Assembly (NCBI RefSeq): GCF_900143005.1
Contig: NZ_FRCS01000007.1
Coordinates: 248,001 to 312,000 of the forward strand
Length of the DNA: 64,000 bases
Origin: Cryptosporangium aurantiacum
GTDB lineage: Bacteria; Actinomycetota; Actinomycetes; Mycobacteriales; Cryptosporangiaceae
Reading direction: 5' to 3'
The position numbers were made by a program, and so were the translations under genes. Positions 44,901-56,900 of the stretch are shown piece after piece (position 1 is the first letter of the stretch; the number at the start of each line of letters is the position of its first letter). The notes under the pieces are model-generated. The model was not told the origin of the DNA. It searched no databases and saw only the letters and a program-made list of their open reading frames with translations.

Positions 44901-47900
44901 CGCCCGGACAGCTGCCGGATCCGCGACCGCAGCACGGCGGCGCGCAGCAGCAGCCGGCCGGACGCTGTCGACTCCGCCTCGGCGAGCTGTTCGAGCAGCA
45001 CCCGCAGCGAGGCGATCTGGGCGTAGTGGTCGTCGCGCCACTGGTTCGGGTCGAGCGGGAGCGGGCCGTCGGCGGGAAGCGGCACCGCCGTCGGGGACGG
45101 TGTCAACTGCCGGCGCGCCCACAGCGTGAGGCCGACCTCGACCCGCTGCCGCACGTCCGCGGCGGACGCGCCCGCGTTGACGGTGACGGTCAGGCCGTGG
45201 TCGATGTGGTCGGAGAACACGACCGGCTCGGCCGCCGGGTCGGTGCTGCGGTAGACCGCGACGTCGACCTGCAGGTCCGCGTGGCGATCGGTCGGCCGGG
45301 TCGGATCCGGGAAGCGCACCCGGACGATGTTCGGCGCGTTCGGGTCGAGGCGGACGCCGACCTCGTCGCCGCTGGTCGTGAACGCGCGCCGGGTGGCGGC
45401 GAGGGCCACGTCCACGTTCGGGGTGCTGCCGGCCGCGCCGTCGAGCGCTTCGACTGCGGCTTTGAGCTGGTCGGGGAGCGTGGCCCGCCGCTCGGCTGCG
45501 CCGATCGTGTCGTGGTCCAGGCCCAGCTCGACGATGATCTCAGCCGCCAGTTCCGGCGCGAGCTGCAGGGCCACGTGGAGCCGGGCCAGGCCGGCCACGT
45601 CCGCGATCCGGTGGTCGTCGGCGTGGAGCGGGCCGGTGGGTCGGCCCGGCCGCAGCACCGGCGGACCGGCCGGTACGCCCCGGCGCTCGGCGAGCCGCGC
45701 GGCCACCTCGCCGGCCAGCGCGATCAGGTCGGCCGGGCCGGCGTTCTGCAGCGGCACCAGCAGGCCGGCCAGCGGGTCCACAGTCGTCGCGTCGTAGTTC
45801 GGGCGTACCGGCTCCGGGCGCTGTGCGGTGATCACGTCGGGTTGGTCGCTCACCCGGATCGCCGGGGTGCCGGTGCCGTCGGCGACCTCGATCGTCACCT
45901 GCTGGCCGCCGGGCAGCGTCACCACCGCGAGACCGTCCCCGACCAGGTCGACGGCGTCCGCACCGGCGATCTCGGCGGCGGACTCCAGCGCCGCGCGGGT
46001 CTGCCGCCGGAGCCCCACCGCGTCGGGGTCGAGCAGCCCGGCGAGCGCGGTGTGGGCGGCGTCGTCGAGCGCGCCCTCGTCCCGGAGCCGCTCGTACCGG
46101 CGCTCGCCGCCCGGCGAGGACGGATCCAGGTCGGCCGCCGCCCGCAGAGTGGCCACCGTCCGGGCGGCCCGCCGCCGCGCCCGGCGTCCGAGCCCTTCGT
46201 CGGTCGCCTGGTCCGCGGCGACCGCCAGCTCCGCGGCGGCCGCCGCGTCGTCGCTGCTGATCCCACCCGGCGACCCCGCGAGGGCGGCGAGCTCCCCGGC
46301 GACGACCCGGGCCACCAGCCGGTCGAGCGCGAGCGGGTCGGCGCCGGTGAAGACGGTCAGCTCGGGGCCGTCCGGGCCTCGCGTCACGCGTCCGGGGGCG
46401 CCCGGCCCGTCGGCCGGTGTCCACTGTCCGGTGCGGATCGTCAGGGTGCCGGGGGCGTGGGTATCCGCGGTTAGCGCGAGTCGTTCGGCGTCCAGGCGGG
46501 TTGTGGTGGCGGTGGTGCCGCCGACCGCGTACCGGGCGGCGACCGCCTCGGCCTGCTGCCGGGCGCGGGTGACCGCCCAGGTCTCGGCCGCGCTCTCTCC
46601 GGCCGGGGCGTCGGGGTTGTGCAGCGCGGCGAGGACGCGCTCGGTGGACGGGTCGAGCAGGCCGCGGCGGAGCACGGCGCCGTCGCCGGGGCCGAGCAGG
46701 CCGTGTTCCCGCCCGAGCGCCAGCAGGATCTCGGTGGCCCGGACATTCCGGCCACGGACGCTGCGCTGCGCGGTCGCGGCGTGCACCTCGGCCAGCGCGC
46801 GGCGGTCGGTGACGGTCAGCTGGTCCGCCGTGACCGGCGCGGACGCCGGACCCGACCGCAGGATCGGGTCGCCGGTCGGCGCGTTCTGGTGCATCGCGAG
46901 GAGCTCGGCGGCGGCGCCGGCCAGGGCGATCGCGGCGTCGGTCGGCTGCGCCCGGTCGTCGAGAACGATCGTGCCGCTCGCCGCGTCGGCCAGACCGACG
47001 ACGCCGCTGGGCACCGGGCCCGCGGACAGCCGGATCGTCAGCGGCGCGCCGGTGTGCGGGGTCAGGACGAGGGTGTCGGGGTTGGCGGGGTCGATCCGGG
47101 CGCTGGTCACCCCGACGATTGCGGCGAGGCCGGGCAGGTCGCCGGTGGTGCGATCGGCGTCCGCGGTGAGCGAGCGCAGGACGGCGTCCGGATCCGGGCG
47201 GGGACGGCGGTCGTCGACCAGGTCGGCGAGCGCGGCGGAGAGGTCCGGGGGCGGGGTCCTCGGGGTCGTGGCCGGGGCCAGGGCGCCGCTCGTGCTCGTG
47301 GGGTCGGCGCCCGAGGCCGGGGTCAGTAGTGCGCGGCGGGCCGCCGCGTCCCGGGCCCCGGCCCGCAAGCCGAGTTCGGCCGCGCGCGCGGCCAGGCGGT
47401 GCCGGGCCGCCTGCCGGGCGAACCCGCGGGCCGTGCGGGCGGTCTCGGCGAGTTCGGCCAGCTCCGCGCGGTCCTGGTGGTCGGTGACCGACCGGTCGGC
47501 TGCCCGGGCGCCGGGCGGCAGCGGGTGGCGGCCGAAGACGTTTCCTGGTGGGGCCGCGCTGCCCAGGGCGTTGGCGGGTGCCGCGGTCGCCAGTGCGGTG
47601 GCCAGCGCGCCGGCGATCGCGCGGGCGGTGTCGATCGCGGCGGCGCCGGGATCGGCGTCCCTGGCGACCGTGACCACCAGGGTGCCGGACTCCACGCTGA
47701 CGACCGCGGGGCGGCCGCCCGGCTCACCGACGACGACCCGGACGGTCGCCGACGGTGCACCGTCCGGAACGACGTCGACCAGGCCACCGCCGCGCGGCGT
47801 AGCCTCGCCGCCGAGCAGCGCCACGGCCCGGACCACGGCCTGTTCGGCCCGGGTGCTCGCGACGGTCGTCTGCGCGCCGCTCACCGCCGCGGCGGCATCG

Positions 47901-50900
47901 GCGACGTCGGTCGTCAGCAGGCCGGCGCGGACCGCGGCGGCCAGGCGGCGGGCGGCGGCGGCCTCCTGAGCGGGCCGGGAATCCGCTCCGCGGGCCGGTC
48001 GGGCGTCCGCGGCGGTCGTGTCGGGCGGGAGCAGCCGCGCGTCGATCAGCGACTGGCGGAACCGGGCACGTGCCGCGCCGCGCATCAGTGGCAGCGCGTC
48101 CGCGACCTCGCGGGCCCGGCCGCGCACCCGCGCGAGCGCCGCGTGGTCGGCAGGGGAGAACGGAGGCACCCGGCCGGCCTGCAGCTGCGCGAACGCCGGG
48201 CCGTCGGTCAGCAGGTCGACCCGCCCGACGCCGGGCCGGAGCGCGGCGAGGTGGGCGGCGATCTGGGCCGCAAGTTCGATCTGGACGTCCACCCGGCGCC
48301 CGGTCGGCGGCACGGCGACCGCGAGGGCACCGGCCGGGGCACCCGGAATCGCGGACGCGGCGCGGGCGGTGCCCGGCGCCAGGCTCGCGTCGACGCCGAG
48401 CGCAAGCGGGAACGCCGGCCCGGTCGCGGTCGGCCAGACGGCGAACAGGCCCGGCCGGTTCGGGACCGCCTCGATCCGGTGGACACCGGCGACCTCGGCG
48501 ATCCAAGTGGCGCGCCGGAGGTTCTGCACCGGGTCGGCCCCGAAGAGCGGCCCGTCAGGATCCCCACCACCCGCAGGCCCACCGGGCGTCAACCCGCCAG
48601 GGCCACCAGGCCCACCGGGGTTGCTCGGGCTGCCAGGGGTGCCCGGCGCGCCAGGCCCGCTGGGGGTGTTTGGGCCGCCGGGGGTGTTTGGGCCGCCGGG
48701 CCCGCCGAGGTTGGCGGGCGTTCCCGGGCCGCCCGGCGTGTTCGCATTACCCGAGGTGTTCGCGCTGCCCGGGGTGCCGGGCGACCGTGCGGCGGTGAGC
48801 CGCTGTTCCCGGGCGCGCACCGCGGCGCGCTCGGCTTCCAGCTCGGCCCGCAGCGTCCGCAGGACCGGGTCGGCCGTCCCCGCCGCTGCCGCGGACGCCG
48901 CCCACGTCGCGGCTTCCTCCTGCTGGACCCGGCCGACGTCCCCGGTCAGCGGAGCACGACCGGTGACCGACGCGGCCAGCCCCACCGCCGGGGCCGGGTC
49001 GAGTGCGGCGATCCGTCCGGCCAGGTCCGGGGGCAACAGAGCCCGCCGCTGGGGCCACCCCTCGCTGTTCGTGTCGAGGTCGGCGGTGAGCGACGCGCGT
49101 CCCGAGTCCGCGGGCGCCGCCAGACCCGCCGCGGCGATCTCCGACCGTGCCCGTGCGAGCAGGCGTGCGCGGGCCACCGGCCGGTGCGCGGCCTGGTCGA
49201 GGGCGTCCAGCGTCCGGGTGATGCCCAGCAGGCGCGCGTAGTCGCGGGCGGACACCCGGGACGGGTCGATCGGACCGGACACCGGGCCGGGCCCGAACAC
49301 GTCGGCGCCGGTCGGCGCTCCGTCGACGGTCGCGGCCCACGCCTGGTCGATCGCGAACGGCAGCGCCTGCTCCAGGGCGCGGCGTCCGGCTCGCTCCGAG
49401 ACGGTGAGCGTCACGAGGCCGTCCGCGCCGGTCGTCACCCGGACCAGCTCGGACGAGTCGGTCACGACCACGCGCACCCGCAGCCGACCGGTGTCGCCGG
49501 TGAGCCGCACCAGCCCGTCGGGCTGCAGGTGCGCCGACGAGAACGCGGTCGTCGGCCCGGGAAGCGACCGGAGGATCTCGCGGGAGTCGTCGGCCACCAG
49601 CCGGGGCGCAGCCATCCGGCGCACCGGACCGTCCATGCTGAATTCCGGCGGCGCTGCCGCCGCCGGTGCGGGCGCTGCCGACGGCCCCGGATCGGGCTGT
49701 CCTGACTCGACTGCCGCCAGCCGCCGGTCCAGGTCCTGACGCCGGTCGGCCAGTTCCGATCGGGCGCGCGTCAGCCCGAGCTCCTCCTGGTCGAGCAGCG
49801 CCACCCGGGTCGCCCTGGCACGCGCTCCCAGCTCGGCGTCCCGGTGCGCGTCCCGGTCGGCCTTCCAGCCTTCGACCAGGGCCCGGACGTCCGGGTCGAG
49901 CGCGCGGACGGCCGTGTCGAAGTTCGGGGAGCCGCCGATCGGGTCGCCGGTGACCGGGTCGATGCGCGGTGCGACCAGGCCGAGTCCGTGCAGCTGTCCG
50001 TCCAGCTCGCGGGCGGCGAGCGCGCGAGTCAGCGGGTTCCGGGACGTCGTCGCTCTGGTGTGGAGGCGGCGGATGCGCTCCGACGGGTCCACCGGGCCGG
50101 TGGGTGTGTTCGCGCCCGTCGGGCGGGCTTGGTCGGTCGTGTGCGCACCGCTCCGCGGGGAGCGCGGCAGCCCGTCCGCGGTGACCGCGCGCGCGTCCGC
50201 GTCGAGAACCAGCACGTCCATCAACGTGACGCGCTCGGGGTCGTGGAACGGCGCGGTGTCGCGCTTCCCGGTCTGTGGGTCGAGCCACCAGATGACGCCG
50301 TCCTGGTTCACGGCGGCGAACTGGTGTCCTCCGCCGTCCCGCCAGCCGACCGCGACCATCGCTGAGGAGCCCGGACCGGCCTGCAGCAGCGCCGCGGCGA
50401 TCCGGTCGAAGCCCTTCCGGGCGGCCTCTTCCGCGGCGTCCTCGTCCAGGTGCTCCTGGGCGGGCACGACCTCCTGGTAGCGGCCGCCGGTCCACTCCTC
50501 GTCGGTCGCCCGGGTGTCGCCGGTCCGGTCGGCGCGGATCAGCCGGTTCGGGTCGTTGTCGCGGTACGCGCTGCGGGCGATCGGCGCGGCGACGCGCGGA
50601 CGGCCGTACCAGGTGTCGATGAACGACCGGGTGGCGTCGATGCAGTTGATCCGGCGGCCACCGTCCTTGTCGGCGCCGAACGCGTTGAGCCGCGCGAACC
50701 AGTCGCCGACGTCGACGCGCGGATGGACCGGGAAGCCGCCGAACACCCGGACCAGCGCGGACTCCAGCAGGAGCTGGTGAGCCTTCAGCGGCCGGCGGTA
50801 CCCCTCGCGTCCGAAGGTACGGAGCTGGTCGGCGGGCTTCCGCCCGGCCGCGCCGGGGGCTGGCGAACGCTGGACGGTCGGGTCGTCCGGGCCGGCGAGG

Positions 50901-53900
50901 TCGCCGACGTCGGCGTTCTGCTCCTCCCAGTTCGTCGGCGCGCCTGCCTGGACCGGATCGGTCGGATCGAAGTGCGGGCCGATCGCCAGCAGCCGCTGCT
51001 CGGCGTCCCGGTACTTCTGCCGGATCGTGGGGGCGTCCGCGGTCTGCGCTGCGGCTTGCGCGGCGAGGTCGCGGAGGCGCGCCGCCTCGACGCGGAAGCT
51101 CGCCGCCGTCCCGGCGTCGGAGGCGAGCGCGGCCAGTTCGTCCGACTCGTCGGCCCAGCGGGAGTAGAGGACGGCCTGGGCCTCGGCAGCGTCGATCGCG
51201 GCCTTGCGCCTGCCGAGCGCCGCGACGCCCCGGAGCCACGGGCGCAGCTTGTCGACCCGGCGCGTGAGGTCCTGGAAGTACTCCTCGGACTGCTGCTCCA
51301 ACTCCGCCTGCAGCACCGGGTCACGCAGCGGGGCGAGCGGATCGGTGGGCTCGGTCGTGCCCGTGGGGCGCCGGTCGGTGTCCGTGCCGCCGGGTAGCTC
51401 GCGCTGCTGCCGGTCGTGCAGCGCGCGCAGCTCGTCGACCCGGGCGGCAGCGTCGTCACGTTCGCGGGTCAGTTCATTCTGGACGCTCCGGGCCGCGTCC
51501 AACGCGGGCCCGAACCGCTCGGCGGCCTTCTTCGCGGCCTCGGCCGCGCGGGAGGTCCGTTCGAACGACGCCTGGGCCCGGTCGACCGCGGCCATCGCGG
51601 CGCGAGCCTCGGAGCCGAGCCGCCTGCTCTTGACCGCGTTCCGGAACGCGTCGATCAGGCTGCGCCGGGCGCGGTCCTGCGCGGCGTGATCGGACAGTTC
51701 GCCGGAGTGCGTGGTCAGCATCCGGGCGCGTAGCCACGCGAGGCTGAGCGCTTCGCCCTGCTGACGTGCGGCCTCGGCGGTCCGGTGCGCGAACTCGAGT
51801 GCGGTCCGGTGTGCCTGATCCAGATCGGCGACCCGCTCGGTCTGCCGGGCCGCGCGTTCGGTGAGCTCGTCGAGCGACTGATCGAGCGCAGCGAGTTCGG
51901 TGAACGTCTGCGTCAGCTGGTCGAGCCGGTCGCTGTCCGGACGCTCCTCGCCTGCGGTCAGCTCGGCGAAGTACTGGTTGTCCTCCCGCAGCAACTCCAG
52001 GCGGGTCTCCGCGGTCACCCTGGCGATCCGGGTGAGGTCCTCGTCCACACCGCCGGACGGGTCGGCGGCCGCTGCCTCGATGAGCGCGCGCGACTGCTGC
52101 TCGTACAGCGCCCGGACCTCGGCGGTACGGGCGGCGATCGTGTGCTGATCGCGGAGGAGCGAGTCCCGGGTCGCGCGGACTGCCTTCCAGCGCGGGGCGA
52201 GCTCCGCGACGGTGGCTTGTGCTGCCGCGGCGTCGCGGTAGGCGTCGTCGGCCAGGGCCTGGATGCGCTCGGCGCGGGCCAGCGCGAGCCGCGCTTCGCG
52301 GGCCAGCTGCCGGCCCTGGGCACGGATGAGCAGGGCCGAAACCGGGTTACCCGCCTCGGGCGCCTCCCGGGTCAGCTTGGCCTCCGCCTGCCAGCGAAGG
52401 CTCTCCGCGGTCGACCGCAGTTTGTCCGCGGCGCGCCGGTGGCGGCGGGCGGCATTCTGAGCGCGGGTCGCGTCGGTTTCCGCCGCGTCCAAGGGCCCAT
52501 CGAGTTCGGCGAGCCGGCCGGCCGCCGCCGCGGCTGCCTTGGCGGTCAGGTCGACGATCTGATCGAGTTGCCGGAGCGCGTGGAACGTCTGCGTCAGCTG
52601 CTCGAACCGGTCGCCATCCGGACGCTGTTCCCGGGTGGCCAGGTCGGCGTAGTAGTCCGCCTCGGCGCGTAGCAGCGTCTGCCGCGGGTCCGGATCGGTG
52701 AGGGCGGCAGCCAGCCCGGCCGAGAGGGGAACCAGCTCGGTCGGCCCCTCCGGCGCGGCGAGGGGTTCGGCGGCGGCAGCGTCGGCGTCGCTTGTCGAGT
52801 CGGCTGCGTCGGCTGCGTCGGCCGGGCCCTGGAGGCTGACGTACCTGGTGCGCTGTGAGGGCGTGAGCGTCGCCACCGCCTCGTAGCCGGGTGGCACCGG
52901 CTCGTTGTCCGAGTGGTGGATGCTGTCCGCGACGATCGGCAGGCCCGGGACCGCCAGCGGCCGGCCGTCGGCGTCGAGCAGGAGCATCCCCATGAAGTCG
53001 ATGTCCCCGGGACCGAACGGCGGCCCGGAGGTGACGAGCGCCGTCTGGGTGTCGACCCAGCGGATCCGGCCGCCCTCGTTGACGACGGTCAACGCGTGGC
53101 CGGAGCCGGTCCGCCAGCTGACGTCGACCAGGGCTATCGAGCCGTCGCCTGCCGCGAGCAGCGCGGCGGTGACCCGATCGACACCGGTCTGCACCGCCGC
53201 AGCCGCCTCGGCTGAGTCCGACGGAACCGCGTCGAGGAACGGCACGACCTCCTGGGAGCGTCCGCCGGTCCACCGTTCGTCGGCCGATACCGTCTCGCCC
53301 GGGCGGAGGATCTCGAGATTGTCGGGATTGAACGCACTGCGTACGGTCGGCGCGGCCACGCGCGGTCGCCCGAAGTACGTGTCGATCGCGGCGCGCCGGG
53401 CGTCGGCACAGTTGATCCGCCAGCCATCGTCCTGGCCGTACGCGAACGCGTTGATGCGGTAGAGCCAGTCGCCCCTGTCGAAGGACGGACGGAGCGGGAT
53501 GGTTCCGAACTCGCTCACCAGAGCGTGCTCGAGCAGGCGTTGGTGGGCCAGCAACGGTCGCCGGTATCCGGTTGCGCGGTCGTAGTCACGGACCTGGTCG
53601 GCAGGTCGGCTCGCGAGCGGACCGGTCGCCTGTGACCGGTGCACCAGTGGGTCGGACTCGGTCGTCGGGCGAGCGGTGGGGCTGGCCGGGTCGGTCCAGT
53701 CGATGTTCTGGTCGTTCCAGTTCGTCGAAAAAGCGGCGAGTTCGGGCCGCGCATCGGGGTCGTAGTCAGGCGCGAGCGCCGCATTGAGCCGACTTTGCTC
53801 GTCGTCGAGAGCCCAGAACTCGGCATCCAAGTCGGCGCGCGCGACCTCCCATTTCGCCATGCGTGACGCCGCGCGGTCGCGGAGAGCTTGGGCCTTTGCC

Positions 53901-56900
53901 CGGAGACGGTAGGCGTTATCGGGGAAGTCGGCTTCGGTTGCGTCGGCCCGCAGCGTGAAATCTCTGGCAGTCCGGAGGAGTTCGAGGGTGTCTTCCAGGT
54001 CCGAGTACAGCGCGGCGTTGCGGGCGTCCAACGGGGCGCGGACCGCAGCGAGCCGATCGAACTCGACCGCCAGGCGCGAGACGCGGTCGTGCAGGTGCGA
54101 GAAGTAGGATCCCGACTCGTCGTAGAGGCGGGTGACGTACGCCGGATCGGCGAGGTCGGCCAGGATCTGCGCAGCGGGGTCCGCCTGGTCGGCGTCGGCC
54201 GGGCCGTGGAGGCCGTCGGCCGGCGCGTCGTAGCCGACGGGACGGGACGGGGTGAGCGTCGCGACGGCCTCGTAGCCGGGCGGCAGCGGGTCGTTGTTCG
54301 TGTAGTGGGTGCTGCCCAGGTAGATCGGCAGGCCCGGGACCGCCACCGGCCGGCCCTGCGCGTCGAGCACGATCATCCGCATCGACTCGACCGCCGATGG
54401 GGCGAAGATCGGTCCGTCGGTGACTTCCGCCGTCTGGGTCTCGACCCAGCGGATCCGGCCGCCCTCGTTGACGACGAGAGACGCGTGGGCCTGCTCGCCC
54501 CGCCAGCTGACGTTGACCAGCGCCACCGCGCCGTCGCCCGCTGCGAGCAGCGCCGCGGCGACCTGGTCGACGCCGTTCTGCACCGCCGCGGCCGCCTCGG
54601 CCGAATCCGCAGGCACCGCGTCGAGGAACGGCACGACCTCCTGGAACCGTCCGCCGGTCCACCACTCGTCGACCCATCCCTCGTCGCCGGGGTGGACGAC
54701 CGCGCCGCCTTGGTCGGGATCGAACGCGCTGCGTACGGTCGGCGCGGCCACTCGTGGGCGCCCGAAGTACGTGTCGATGACGGCGCGCCGGGAGTCGCCG
54801 CAGTTGTTTCGCCAACCCTCGTCGTGGGCCGCGGCGAACGCGTTGACGCGGGAGAGCCAGTCGCCCCGGTCGACCGACGGACGGAGCGGGATGCCGCCGA
54901 ACTCGGTCAGCAGCGCGTGCTCGAGCAAGCGCTGGTGCGCCAGCAACGGCGGCCGGTAGCCGGTGACGCGATCGTGGTCACGGATCTGGTCGGCAGGGAG
55001 GCGCGCGAGCGGACCGGTCGCCCACGTCCCGTGCACCAGTGGGTCGGACGTGGTAACCGGGCGAGCGGTGGGGCTGGCGGGGTCGGTCCAGTCGGTGTTC
55101 TGGTCGACCCAGTTCGTCGCAACATCAACGAGGTCGGGCTGGGCGTCCGGGTCGTAGTCGGGCGAGAGCGCCGCGTTCAGCCGACGCTCGTCGTCGCGGA
55201 GGGCGTCGATCTCGGCATCCAGGTCGGCACGCGCGACCTTCCACGCGGCACCGCGGGCCACCGCCTGGTCGCGCAGAGCGCGGGCCTTTCCGCGGAGCCG
55301 GTGGGCTTCGTCCGGCGAGTCGGGTTCCGCGGCTTCGGCCCGCTGCTCCAGGTCCCTGGCGAAGCCGAGGAGCCGCGCCGCCTCCTGTGCCTCCCAGTTC
55401 AGCGCGGTGTGCCGATCGGACTGATCCGCGCGGGCCGCGGCGATCCGGTCGAATTCGCCGGTGAGTCGCGCGACGCGCTCGTCCAGGTGGGAGAAGTAGT
55501 TGTCCGACTCCGTGACCAGCCGGGCGACGTGCGTGGGGTCGGCGAGGTCGGCCAGGATCTGCGCAGCCTGGTCCGCGTCGGCCCGCAGACGCGGCGCCGA
55601 CGTGTCGGCCGACGCGGGCGGCGTGGAGGCGGGCGGGCCGGACGCCGCGGCGTCCCGGTACTCGTCGGTCAGCTCGGCGGCGCTGAAATGCGAGATCGGC
55701 AAGCCGTCCACCGGAGCCGGGGCACCGGTGGGGTCGAGCACGATCATGTCCAGGAACAGGATGCTTTGCCCGTACTCCAAGTGCGGGCTGATCCGGTTGT
55801 TCTGGGCGTCGACGAAGAGGATCTCGCCGTCCTGATTGATCGCGTTCCACGCGTGGCCGTCGCCGGCCGGCGACCGCCACGCGGCGTTGAGCATCGCCAC
55901 CGATCCCGGTCCCGCCGCGAGCAGCGCGTCGCGAATGCGCTGCTCGCCGAGGCGCAGTGCCTCGTCGGAGGCCGGCGTACCGACCTCCACGCCGTGCTGG
56001 AACGGCACGACCTCCTGGAACCGTCCGCCGGTCCAGTTCTCGTCGGTCGCGGTCGACAGGTCGCCGGGATGGTCGGCGTCGGCCGACGTCAGATCGGCGT
56101 AGTCGCTACGGAACCCGGGTGCGGCCACCCGCGGCCGCCCGAACCAGGTATCGACGAACGCCCGCCGGGCGTCGGCGCAGTTGATCCGCCGCTCGGGGTC
56201 GAACGCGCGCCCGAAATCGTTGAGTCGCCGCAGCCAGGTGCCCTGGTCGACCCGGGGGTGGACCGGGATCGTGCCGAACTCGAGCAGCAGCGCGATCTCC
56301 AGCAGCCGCTGGTGGGACAGCAGCGGCGGCCGGTAGCCCAGCGTCGGGTCGGTCGACCGGACCTGATCCGCCGGCGCCCGCTCGTGGATCCCCGGCCGGG
56401 ACTCGACGACCAGCGGGTCGTCGGAGGTCATCGGACGCGCGGTCGGACTGTCCGGATCGGACCAGTCGGTGTTCTGGTCGAGCCAGTTGGTGGGGGCGTC
56501 CGCGAGGTCGGGGTCGGTGTAGGAGTCGGGCGAGATCGCCCGGCGCAGCTCGTCGGTCGGCGCGATCGCCTGCTGCGCGGCAGCCATGTTCTGCCGGAGC
56601 TTGTCCAGCTCGGCCTGCTTCTGCGCCAGCTCGGTGACCGCTGCGTCGGCCGCGTCGGCCGCGGCCTGATCCCTTCGGGCCATGGACGCTTCGCGCTGCG
56701 CGACCTCGTACGCTTGCGCCGCTCGTAGGGCGGCGTCGCGGCTGCGGGCGGCGAACCGGTGAGCGGTGCTCGGGTGGTCCGCCCGGGTCCGCTCGGCAGC
56801 TTCGGCCAGCCGGTTGGCTTCGCGGGTCAGCGCCTCGGCGCGGGTGTTGGCCTCGTCGGCGGCGCGGTGGTGCGAACGGGCGGCTCGCGCGGTCCGGCGG

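Noticed and set aside
48560..48780. Collagen-like Gly-x-y stretch
   Set aside because: Pro/Gly/Asn-rich but without a steady Gly every third residue; better seen as a flexible linker in the giant protein.
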